DNA of 64,000 bases. It comes from Vibrio japonicus (GTDB lineage Bacteria > Pseudomonadota > Gammaproteobacteria > Enterobacterales > Vibrionaceae). Shown piece after piece: positions 35,573 to 43,233 of this stretch. Each line of letters begins with the position of its first letter. Within the stretch, counting starts at the first letter, position 1. The stretch lies in NCBI RefSeq assembly GCF_024582835.1, contig NZ_CP102097.1, positions 496,001 to 560,000 on the forward strand. The letters are read 5' to 3'. The translations under genes and the position numbers were made by a program. The notes under the pieces were generated by a model. The model was given only the letters and a program-made list of their open reading frames with translations. It did no database searches and was not told the origin of the DNA.

Positions 35573-36418
35573 CTACAACCCCACGGTCATATGTAAACTG
35601 TAAAACAGGGCACGACCTACCAGCTCAGACGCTAAGATCAATACCAGTGCAACCGTTAAGTTAAGTGGATTGACACTCGATTTATTGATCATTGGTAGCA
35701 CCCAGATGAGTAGACCAACCAGTAAAAGTGCCACTTGCACACTCAGGTAGCCGCCAAGTCCATCCACCAGCTCAGAAGCTTTAACAATTGAACTTTGTAC
35801 TTCACTCACAAGGTTCATTTTGCCCACCGTCACGACCAAGCTAATCGCAACCGCAACAACAGCCAGCATCACGATATTACGATCCACAGTGAAGCGGCTA
35901 TCCTTGGCAGATACGATCACCAGCTGCGATAGCAACAAACCACCTACCACCATTGTCATCACAAAGCTTAGCGGTGTGTAAATGTTAAACCAGGTTGGAA
36001 CGGTATTGATCATGTACACATTCACCATGGAATACATAAAGATACAACCCAGAACCATCGCACCAATCATTAAGATTTTTTGAAGTGCGGCACCGCCTTT
36101 ATTCAGTACTGACAGCAACCACTGTAGTCCACCAACAGCGAAGAACGCAGCACCAAAGAACACTTCATTCGACAGCCACGCTGAACCTAGCTGATTAAAG
36201 GAGTTAAATGCGCGTAGCGGAGAGCCTAAATGGGTGATCGAGAACAGAAAGCCCAACCCCATGATCGCCCACAGCGCAAACATCGGCACTTTGTAGCTGT
36301 TGATTTTTGCTTCATCAAAACCCATGGCCAACGCACGCGCGCTAACGAGTAGGTAACCACCGACGGCCGTTTGCGCCAGCACCGTAAAGAAGATTAAAGA
36401 ATACTCATGGAAAATCAT
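35573..36418 (-). CDS. dmsC: DMSO-reductase-type membrane anchor subunit
   Basis: A 281-residue integral membrane protein with eight predicted helices, the layout of DmsC anchors. It should take electrons from menaquinol and pass them to the iron-sulfur subunit. Its start follows the upstream gene's stop by one base, with AGGAGG inside that gene's end, so the two are tightly coupled. The C-terminus ends in GRALFYSLHMTVGL, as in family members. It forms the third gene of the dmsABC operon. Confidence 0.88.
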   Translation of the reverse strand: MIFHEYSLIFFTVLAQTAVGGYLLVSARALAMGFDEAKINSYKVPMFALWAIMGLGFLFSITHLGSPLRAFNSFNQLGSAWLSNEVFFGAAFFAVGGLQWLLSVLNKGGAALQKILMIGAMVLGCIFMYSMVNVYMINTVPTWFNIYTPLSFVMTMVVGGLLLSQLVIVSAKDSRFTVDRNIVMLAVVAVAISLVVTVGKMNLVSEVQSSIVKASELVDGLGGYLSVQVALLLVGLLIWVLPMINKSSVNPLNLTVALVLILASELVGRALFYSLHMTVGL

Positions 36419-36419
36419 C

Positions 36420-37040
36420 TTAAACCTCCTGAGGGTTTGCTAAATAGCCCGTTGTATCACCCGTTGGCTTAGCATTCTTGTTCAACTTAATCACAATATT
36501 GGGCAAAGTCAGGTGTGAAGAAGGTAGTGGCGCAACGTCAGCGTTTGTGCCGTATTTCTCACGTAATACCTGGATTTCCCCAAATTCCAACGCACGCAAA
36601 GGACAAGATTCAACACACATTGGTTGCTTGCCATCAGCCACACGCTCGTAGCATCCATCGCACTTAGTCATGTGGCCTTTCTCTTTGCTAAACTGAGGCG
36701 CGCCATAAGGACAAGCGTTGCTACAGTGCTGGCAGCCAATGCAAACCTCTTCGTTTACTACCACCAAACCATCTTCTTGGCGTTTGTGCATCGCGCCTGA
36801 CGGACACACTTTCACACAAGCTGGATTTGAGCAGTGGTTACACGCGATGGACAAATAGTAAGAGAACACATCGTTTTGAATCCACGTATCTCCATCTTGG
36901 ACAAAGCCGCCACCAGCGTATTCATACACGCGGCGATAATTACGCTTCACGTCCAAGTCCCGATAATCTTTACAAGCAAGCTGGCAAGTTTTACAACCTG
37001 TGCATTTACTTGAATCTATGTAAAAGCCGTATTGTTTCAT
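36420..37040 (-). CDS. dmsB: DMSO-reductase-type iron-sulfur subunit
   Basis: A 206-residue ferredoxin-like electron carrier. Four cysteine clusters are visible: CTGCKTCQLACKD, CNHCSNPACVKVCP, CIGCQHCSNACP and CDGCYER..CVESCP, for four [4Fe-4S] centres. It links the membrane anchor to the molybdenum subunit on the outer face of the membrane. AAGGTAGGTAAGG precedes the ATG. It lies 11 bases after dmsA. Confidence 0.93.
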   Translation of the reverse strand: MKQYGFYIDSSKCTGCKTCQLACKDYRDLDVKRNYRRVYEYAGGGFVQDGDTWIQNDVFSYYLSIACNHCSNPACVKVCPSGAMHKRQEDGLVVVNEEVCIGCQHCSNACPYGAPQFSKEKGHMTKCDGCYERVADGKQPMCVESCPLRALEFGEIQVLREKYGTNADVAPLPSSHLTLPNIVIKLNKNAKPTGDTTGYLANPQEV

Positions 37041-37051
37041 CCTTACCTACC

Positions 37052-39496
37052 TTATGCTTTATTAGCCAACTTAATGTCCACCAGATTGGTGTGTTGTGGA
37101 TTACCCTTCGCTAGCGGACTAGGTCGTTGGGTGGTTAACACGTTAATCGAGCCGGCGTGATCGATTTTTTGTCCATCGGGGGCATACCAAGCACCCTCAC
37201 CTAACGCGACGACGTGAGGCAAGATACGTGGTGTGACTTTTGCGGGAATCCGCACTTCACCGCGATCGTTAAAGATACTCACCATGTCACCGTTTTTGAT
37301 TCCACGAGCCTCGGCATCGATCGGGTTGATCCATACTTCCTGACGCGCAGCGGCTTTAAGCAAAGCGACGTTACCGTATGTAGAGTGGCAGCGCGCTTTA
37401 AAGTGGAAGCCAGTCAGTTGCAGTGGGTACTTGGCTGTTAGCGGGTCATTGTGCCCTTCAAACGAATCCACATAGATAGGCAGTGGATGAATAACCTCAT
37501 CTTCTTTTAGCGTCCATTCTTTAGCAATGTTCGCTAGTGTTTCAGAGTAAATTTCAATCTTGCCACTTGGTGTTGAAAGTGGATTGGCTTCAGGATCATT
37601 ACGAAAGTCTTGATAAGCGATGTAATCACGCTGATATTGACGCTTATAAATACCCAACTCTTTCATCTCTTCAAAGGTTGGTAGAGATGGGTCTTGCTTG
37701 CGGGTTTCCGCGTACAAATGTTCCACCCACTCTTGTTGCGTCCGCCCTTCGGTAAACTCTTTCTCTACTCCCATACGTTTGGCGATTTCAGAGCACATTT
37801 CGTAGATACTTTTCGCTTCGAACTGAGGCTCGATCGCTTTCTGGGCATAGATGAAATAAGGCGCATTTGAAGCTTTGCCGTCCATCGCCCAGTCATCTTG
37901 CTCAGAGGTGGTTAAATCCGGCAGGATAATATCGGCGTACTTAGCGGAAGATGTCATGTGGTTATCAATCACCACGATCATTTCACACGCTTTGTCATCT
38001 TGTAGAATTTCGTGAGTACGGTTGATCTCCGCATGCTGGTTAATCAAGCAGTTGCCCGCGTAGTTCCAAATCATCTTGATCGGATTGGCTAAGCGCTCTG
38101 CACCGCGCACACCATCGGTTTTGTCTGTCATTTCATGGTGGCGATAAATCGCGTCCGTCCACAAGAACATCGAGATAGAGGTTTTTACTGGGTTAGGTAC
38201 CGTTGGGAAACGAACAAAAGGAATACTGATATCGCTTTCACGCGCACCTGTTGAACCACCAGACACACCGACAGAGCCAGTCAGTAGAGACAGCATAGCG
38301 ATAGCGCGTGATGCTAATTCACCGTTCGCCGTACGTTGCAAACCCCAGCCTTGGTGAATGGCACATGGTTTGTTTGCGCCCATTTCTCGGCCTAATTTGA
38401 TAATGGTGTCGACAGGAATCCCTGTGATCTTAGAAGCCCATTGCGGCGTTTTTTCTACCCCATCGTCACCCAAGCCTAAAATGTATGACTTGTAGTCGCT
38501 GTTTTTTGGTGCTGACGCTGGCAGGGTTTTCTCATCGTAACCGATACAGTATTTATCGAGGAAAGCCTGATCGACATAGTTCTCCGTGATCAGCACATGC
38601 GCCAGGCCTGCCACCAACGCCGCATCCGTAGAAGGACGAATTGGAATCCATTGGTCTTCACGCCCGCCTGCGGTATCCGTATAGCGAGGGTCAATAATGA
38701 TGGTTCTTACGTTGGACTTGTTCTTACTCTCGACATAGTGATGAATCAAACCACCACCCGACATACGCGTCTCAGCTGGGTTGTTACCAAACTGAATATT
38801 GAGTTTTGCGTTGGCTAAATCCGAGAACGAGTTGTTCATCGCCCAACCGCCGTAAGTATGGCTAAGACCTTCCGCAATTTGCGCTGTGGAATAATCGCCG
38901 TAGTGATTTAAATAGCCACCGCATAAATTCATCAGACGAGCAATCAATGTGGATGCTGGCGGCCAAGACTTAGTGACCGTCCCGCCAAGCGTGCCCGTAC
39001 CGTAATTTAAATAGATTGAGTCATTGCCGTAGTCTTTAATTAAACGCTGCATCGTCGTGGCGACTTCATCGTATGCTTCTTGCCAACTGATACGCTTAAA
39101 TTTACCTTCACCACGCTTCCCAACCCGTTTCATTGGGTACTTCAATCGGTCTGGGTTGTAGACTCGGCGACGCATTGAACGTCCACGAAGACAAGCCCTT
39201 ACTTGAGGACTGTCTCCAAACACGTCTCCACCTGTATTATCGGTTTCAACATATTTGATCTCACCATTTTGTACATGCATGCGGAGCGGGCAGCGTGAAC
39301 CACAGTTTACTGTACATGCGCTCCATACAACTTTCTCGTCCGTTGTTACTGATTCTGCCGCGCGCGCAGGGCTAGACTTAAATGGTAAGCTAATACCACT
39401 GGCTAACGCCGCTGCGCTACCTACCGCAGAACTCGCTTTAATGAACCCGCGACGAGTCAGATTCATCAAGTCAGATTGCTGTTTATTCTTCGTCAT
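37052..39496 (-). CDS. dmsA: molybdopterin DMSO-reductase-type catalytic subunit
   Basis: An 814-residue molybdoenzyme, the same length as E. coli DmsA. A twin-arginine signal (NLTRRGFIKASS, Arg15-Arg16) exports the folded protein. ACTVNCGSRCPL holds cysteines for a [4Fe-4S] cluster, and the long body binds the bis-molybdopterin cofactor. Expected reaction: reduction of DMSO or another S- or N-oxide in anaerobic respiration. ATG 39496 with AAGG is chosen over a longer frame to 39631, because the Tat motif then sits at the usual distance. An FNR box lies upstream. Confidence 0.92.
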   Translation of the reverse strand: MTKNKQQSDLMNLTRRGFIKASSAVGSAAALASGISLPFKSSPARAAESVTTDEKVVWSACTVNCGSRCPLRMHVQNGEIKYVETDNTGGDVFGDSPQVRACLRGRSMRRRVYNPDRLKYPMKRVGKRGEGKFKRISWQEAYDEVATTMQRLIKDYGNDSIYLNYGTGTLGGTVTKSWPPASTLIARLMNLCGGYLNHYGDYSTAQIAEGLSHTYGGWAMNNSFSDLANAKLNIQFGNNPAETRMSGGGLIHHYVESKNKSNVRTIIIDPRYTDTAGGREDQWIPIRPSTDAALVAGLAHVLITENYVDQAFLDKYCIGYDEKTLPASAPKNSDYKSYILGLGDDGVEKTPQWASKITGIPVDTIIKLGREMGANKPCAIHQGWGLQRTANGELASRAIAMLSLLTGSVGVSGGSTGARESDISIPFVRFPTVPNPVKTSISMFLWTDAIYRHHEMTDKTDGVRGAERLANPIKMIWNYAGNCLINQHAEINRTHEILQDDKACEMIVVIDNHMTSSAKYADIILPDLTTSEQDDWAMDGKASNAPYFIYAQKAIEPQFEAKSIYEMCSEIAKRMGVEKEFTEGRTQQEWVEHLYAETRKQDPSLPTFEEMKELGIYKRQYQRDYIAYQDFRNDPEANPLSTPSGKIEIYSETLANIAKEWTLKEDEVIHPLPIYVDSFEGHNDPLTAKYPLQLTGFHFKARCHSTYGNVALLKAAARQEVWINPIDAEARGIKNGDMVSIFNDRGEVRIPAKVTPRILPHVVALGEGAWYAPDGQKIDHAGSINVLTTQRPSPLAKGNPQHTNLVDIKLANKA

Positions 39497-39575
39497 AATT
39501 GGATGCCTTAACATTTCATGCATATACCACTTTAGGGGTATGACCATTCCATTAAAATGATGAGCCAACTCACTA

Positions 39576-39589
39576 TTGATATAAATCAA
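39576..39589. promoter_or_regulatory. FNR box between dmsA and the chaperone gene
   Basis: TTGATATAAATCAA is a perfect TTGAT-N4-ATCAA palindrome. It lies 80 bases before dmsA and 100 before the divergent gene. A NarL/NarP-like heptamer TACCCCT (minus strand, 39534-39540) is nearby. Confidence 0.75.
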
Positions 39590-39688
39590 AGTAATTAGGA
39601 ATTTAATTTTAATTAGTCGATCTTGAGGCAATTTTTAATCAATCTATGGAAGAATATCGAGTACTTGCAGTTAGGTTAATTTATTGAA

Positions 39689-40264
39689 ATGAGAATTATT
39701 ATCTATAATTTTAAGTTACTAGGCACTCTGTTTTATCACAAGCGCAGCAAAACGGAATCAGTCGAACTGGTTAGTGCATTAGTCGAAGAATATGTTCTCG
39801 AAAATGAAACGTTGGATGCACTTTCAGTTTTAGAACCAGAACAACATGACCATGATTTCAGTGCGCTATTTGAAGGAATGGGCAGTATGCCAGTCCCACC
39901 TTGGGGATCGGTGTATTTAGACAAAGAGCAGGTATTGTTCGGCGAATCGAACACGCAATATCGACTATTTTTACAACAGCACGGTATCGAACTAGATTCA
40001 GGTCAACGTGAGCCAGAGGATCAATTCGGCTTAATGCTGTTAGCCTGCGCATACTTTCTAGAACAAGATCAAACACAGGCAGCATTCGATCTACTCGGAG
40101 AACATTTAATGCCTTGGGGCTCAACCTATCTTGAGCAACTCAGAGACAAAGCGCCAAACCCGTTTTATCAGCGATTGGCAGCAGACGTCATAAAATGGCT
40201 AGATACGTTGATTCAACAACAGCGCATTAATGTAGTGAAAAAGAAGATCTATTTAGATGAATGA
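39689..40264 (+). CDS. TorD/DmsD-family molybdoenzyme chaperone
   Basis: A 191-residue helical protein with the TorD-family core: DFSALFEGMGSMPVPPWGSVYLD and the later EHLMPWGSTYLEQL. Such chaperones bind the Tat signal peptide of a molybdoenzyme and hold it until the cofactor is loaded. Its place opposite dmsA makes that its likely client, so it plays a DmsD role. The gene overlaps the next by eight bases. The ATG at 39689 has only a weak binding site. Confidence 0.85.
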   Translation: MRIIIYNFKLLGTLFYHKRSKTESVELVSALVEEYVLENETLDALSVLEPEQHDHDFSALFEGMGSMPVPPWGSVYLDKEQVLFGESNTQYRLFLQQHGIELDSGQREPEDQFGLMLLACAYFLEQDQTQAAFDLLGEHLMPWGSTYLEQLRDKAPNPFYQRLAADVIKWLDTLIQQQRINVVKKKIYLDE

Positions 40265-40772
40265 ATCCATCGATAATAATCGAAGAGGCTTTCTGAGCCG
40301 TTTTAGCCAACCAGTAAAACGAGCTCAGCAAGCAGAGATAACACCGCGTCCCGTAGCACGCCCACCTCACACGGTTGATGAGGCGTTGTTTGCTCGTCTA
40401 TGCGACGGTTGTGGTGAATGCCTAAAAGCTTGCCCAAATAGTGTCATTGAACTGGATGCTCAACTGGCGCAGCTCAATCTCGATTACAACCAATGCAGTT
40501 TATGTGGCGAGTGTGTCAAAGCCTGCCCTAGCGATGCGCTGCATGCTTCTGTGCCACTGGATATCAACTTGCGCCCGCACTTTACGCAAAGCTGCAACAA
40601 TTATCTTCAGATGGAATGCCAGCAATGCGCCTCGGCCTGCCCGCAGCATGCTATCTCTGTTCAAGCCGATGGACTGCCAAGCTTACACAATGAACTCTGC
40701 AATGGCTGCGGGCAATGTCGCACCAGTTGCTATACCGATGCGATCACCATGCAGTTATATAATGCGAGCTAA
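40257..40772 (+). CDS. NapF-like polyferredoxin
   Basis: A 171-residue cytoplasmic iron-sulfur protein with four Cys groups: CDGCGECLKACP, CSLCGECVKACP, CQQCASACP and CNGCGQCRTSCY, a NapF-type layout. It begins MNESIDNNRRGFLSRFSQ, whose RRGFL resembles a Tat motif, but no hydrophobic stretch follows, as is known for NapF. NapF helps assemble iron-sulfur clusters in periplasmic nitrate reductase. Here it probably serves the DmsA enzyme. It overlaps the chaperone gene by eight bases. Confidence 0.85.
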   Translation: MNESIDNNRRGFLSRFSQPVKRAQQAEITPRPVARPPHTVDEALFARLCDGCGECLKACPNSVIELDAQLAQLNLDYNQCSLCGECVKACPSDALHASVPLDINLRPHFTQSCNNYLQMECQQCASACPQHAISVQADGLPSLHNELCNGCGQCRTSCYTDAITMQLYNAS

Positions 40773-40947
40773 AAACTCATCCGTTCTCGTGAGCGCAACA
40801 AATTTCAGGCACTTCGAAATGTTCGTAGATAATAAGGTGAATACGCATATTTTTGCCTATTGGTATAACGATTGGCTAACGATGTTATGTCAACCGCATG
40901 TAACGCGTTTTATACTAAAAGACATAAAACATCGATAAACCGCCAAC

Positions 40948-41170
40948 ATGCTCGCTAACGATTTGATTCGTCATTCTCCAGACAAACAGCTCATAACCAA
41001 GACTATTCGCATGCCTTTCGGTTATTTTGATGACGCTCACGCACACCCATGGCACCAAATCGTGTTTCCTCTTACCTGGACTGCTGCAATCGACCATTGG
41101 TGATAAAAGAGCCATTGTGCCCCATAACGCGATGTTGTTTGTGCCAGCGAATACCGTGGTGATTGCTTGA
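40948..41170 (+). pseudogene. remnant of an AraC-family regulator (cupin part only)
   Basis: Frame 1 from the ATG at 40948 reads MPFGYFDDAHAHPWHQIVFPL, the N-terminal cupin of AraC-type regulators. At about 41074 the sense moves by one base to read PGLLQSTIGDKRAIVPHN and AMLFVPANT, the next part of the same cupin, and then stops at 41168. No AraC helix-turn-helix follows. The gene thus has a frameshift and a lost 3' end. The minus-strand frame 40915-41115 is its shadow. It lies between the reductase genes and the tRNA-Ser. Confidence 0.8.
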
Positions 41171-41281
41171 ATAGAAAGGGGGAGTCGCTACACGTGTGTA
41201 GCACACGCTATTTGGAAGTCTCAACAAATACATCTGTATCATCCTTTTGTATTTGTCGAATTTTGAGGTATAAAAACGAAA

Positions 41282-41305
41282 AAACCGCTGTAAAAACAGC
41301 GGTTT
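41282..41305 (-). terminator. rho-independent terminator of tRNA-Ser
   Basis: A 10-bp stem AAACCGCTGT/ACAGCGGTTT with a 4-base loop; the minus strand continues in TTTTTTCG. Confidence 0.9.
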
Positions 41306-41317
41306 AATCTTTGAATG

Positions 41318-41408
41318 TGGCGGAGAGATAGGGATTTGAACCCTAGATACGCTATTAACGTATGCCGGTTTTCAAGACCGGTGCTTTCAACCACTCAGCC
41401 ATCTCTCC
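41318..41408 (-). tRNA. tRNA-Ser(UGA)
   Basis: The minus strand reads GGAGAGATGGCTGAGTGGTT... with a CTTGAAA anticodon loop (anticodon UGA), a long serine-type variable arm, a GGGTTCAAATCCC T-arm, and ATCTCTCC pairing with the start. The CCA end is encoded. Length is 91 bases. The 3' end is duplicated at 35521. Confidence 0.97.
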
Positions 41409-41420
41409 GTTGCGTGGCGT

Positions 41421-41449
41421 ATATTAGTTATCAGCCTTCACCTTGTAAA
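41421..41449 (-). promoter_or_regulatory. promoter of tRNA-Ser
   Basis: On the minus strand TTTACA, a 17-base spacer and TAATAT, followed by a GC-rich discriminator, typical of stable-RNA promoters. Confidence 0.7.
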
Positions 41450-41726
41450 GTACTAATTTACATTGTTTTGTTTAAGTGGTGAGAAACTAAGCATACTTTT
41501 GCATTCGTTCTATACTCGTACCATCTAGGGGTTTTGTTACTTAAATAGGGTAAATACTCTACAATTTCAATTCTAATAAAATAGTGTTTTATTGTTAAGT
41601 TTATGAAAAATAAAATAAATATATGTTTCAAGCAACACTTGTACGCCCGAAAAGCATTGCACAAGTTTGTGAAGTGATTCAAAATTACATCATTAACCGA
41701 AATAAATAATAAATTTCAGAGGTTTT
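41450..41726. other. AT-rich region between tRNA promoter and MaoC gene
   Basis: Very AT-rich, with one weak minus-strand frame (41458-41682) that has no binding site and poor composition; I do not count it as a gene. The promoter of the MaoC gene must lie here. Confidence 0.4.
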
Positions 41727-42425
41727 ATGAAAGTCGCTGACTTGTTTAAACATCGTGGTGAATCAGATTCAAAGCAACACTCAGAGTTCATGCAGTGGGT
41801 ATCTCCTACTATGCGTGAGTACTGGGGTGAGTTTTTGACTAAAGCAAATAACCGCCATCTGTTTACTCGTCTACGCGATCTTCAGCAACCAGCGGTCAAT
41901 GATGAACTCCAAACGCCAGTAGTGCCAGAGTCAATACAGCCTATTATAGAGATAAAACCAGAAGCTCAAAAGTTGTACGATGAGCTAGAACTGAAGCTGG
42001 GTGAAGTGATCCATACAGGTGATTGGCTTGATGTGTCACAAGAAAGAATCAACCAATTTGGCCAAGTAACGGAAGACATGCAATGGATCCACACTGATCC
42101 TGAGCGAGCTGCAGCTGAGTCGCCATTTAAGACAACGATTGCACATGGCTTCTTAACGTTAGCGCTGTTGCCAAAATTGACTGACAGTGTTGATCCGGAA
42201 CAGAACTTATTCCCAACGGCCAAAATGGTAGTGAATATTGGTCTAAACCAAGTGCGTTTTCCTTACCCTATAAAAGCCGGAAACCGCGTTCGCGCAGTGA
42301 GTACTCTGTCGAAAGTTACTCCTATTCGTAAAGGGTTGGAAATTGAGCGCGAGATTAAAGTAGAAATTGAAGGCGTTCGTCGCCCGGGTGCAGTAGTCAC
42401 TTCAGTTATTCAGCTGCACTTCTAA
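41727..42425 (+). CDS. MaoC-like (R)-hydratase family protein
   Basis: A 232-residue protein. Residues ~85-232 form a hot-dog fold MaoC domain; DMQWIHTDPERAAAESPFKTTIAHGF carries the catalytic Asp and His of the (R)-enoyl-CoA hydratase signature. The N-terminal ~80 residues are helical and specific to this subgroup. It may hydrate enoyl-CoA thioesters in fatty-acid or polyhydroxyalkanoate metabolism; no PHA genes are near. AGAGG precedes the ATG. A strong terminator follows. Confidence 0.9.
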   Translation: MKVADLFKHRGESDSKQHSEFMQWVSPTMREYWGEFLTKANNRHLFTRLRDLQQPAVNDELQTPVVPESIQPIIEIKPEAQKLYDELELKLGEVIHTGDWLDVSQERINQFGQVTEDMQWIHTDPERAAAESPFKTTIAHGFLTLALLPKLTDSVDPEQNLFPTAKMVVNIGLNQVRFPYPIKAGNRVRAVSTLSKVTPIRKGLEIEREIKVEIEGVRRPGAVVTSVIQLHF

Positions 42426-42441
42426 TTTTAGATTCCAAATC

Positions 42442-42472
42442 AAAAAGGATACGCAGTGCGTATCCTTTTTTC
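42442..42472 (+). terminator. bidirectional rho-independent terminator
   Basis: The 10-bp stem AAGGATACGC/GCGTATCCTT with a 3-base loop and TTTTTT tail lies between convergent genes. Confidence 0.9.
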
Positions 42473-42493
42473 GTTTTATTTCTTTATCTTAGT

Positions 42494-43069
42494 TTACTGA
42501 CCCATGGTGTAGCAGCAATCTAGTTGGTAATCATCACCATTTTTAGCTGTGTACTCTTTCTCTTCTGTACACGCTCTTGGTTTACCCTTCTCATCACCCT
42601 TTACCAGGCTAATCCAGTGACGCATCGCCGCAACTTCAGATGTACCTTGTGGGAACATAGTGCAAGTTTCTAATTGGATGTCTGCGATTTGAACTAGTTG
42701 AACACAACCGTTTCCTTTTTGCTTACCAAATGTCAGCTCTACATGGCTACCCTTGCCATCTCGGAACAGGATAGATGCCGGAGACTCTTTCTCTCCACTG
42801 AAAGCAACAAAGTGCTTCGGATGTTTCAGTCCACTGTGGCGGCCGTCTTTGAAGTAAGCCATTACGTGGCGGTAATCAATCACATAAGCGGTTACTTCTT
42901 GGTGAGAGCCTTCTTCAAGCGGGAACAGACGGTCTAGCAGCTGTTTTGCTTTTACTTGCTTCTCGGAAGTTTGGTTCGAGTCCATTTTCTCTACCGCGAA
43001 GACTGCTTCAGCGATAAATGGCATGTCGTGTTTTTGGATTTCTGTTTTATCGATTGTTAGCATATTCAT
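42494..43069 (-). CDS. hypothetical protein divergent from the DUF3612 regulator
   Basis: A 191-residue soluble protein (starts MNMLTIDKTEIQKHDMPFI). It carries a central strand-rich part (SHVELTFGKQKGNGCVQLVQIADIQ) and ends in a Cys-pair tail (YQLDCCYTMGQ). No signal peptide. GAGGGAA lies before the ATG. The family is not known to me. Divergent placement beside the XRE-DUF3612 gene, 160 bases apart, suggests it may be controlled by it. I infer no enzyme activity. Confidence 0.7.
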   Translation of the reverse strand: MNMLTIDKTEIQKHDMPFIAEAVFAVEKMDSNQTSEKQVKAKQLLDRLFPLEEGSHQEVTAYVIDYRHVMAYFKDGRHSGLKHPKHFVAFSGEKESPASILFRDGKGSHVELTFGKQKGNGCVQLVQIADIQLETCTMFPQGTSEVAAMRHWISLVKGDEKGKPRACTEEKEYTAKNGDDYQLDCCYTMGQ

Positions 43070-43233
43070 GGCGTTTCCCTCGCGGATGTTTCACAACTTT
43101 TTGTCCTAGAGCAAGTTTCTGAACGGTTACGTTTTATTCATGTTCGTTTTGTGACCTTGCTTACTTTCTATACTAGTGAATTTTTTTATACAATTTCACA
43201 ACAAAAATTTTACACTGTGAATTTTACAAAATT

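Noticed and set aside
40915..41115. 66-residue minus-strand frame
   Set aside because: It is the antisense shadow of the decayed AraC-type gene, whose plus-strand translation fits a known fold.
41187..41202. 16-base palindrome GCTACACGTGTGTAGC near the pseudogene
   Set aside because: It may be a small hairpin, but nothing ties it to a gene or a mobile-element end, so it is not reported as a feature.
41458..41682. 74-residue minus-strand frame in AT-rich DNA
   Set aside because: No binding site, and a composition expected of random AT-rich sequence.
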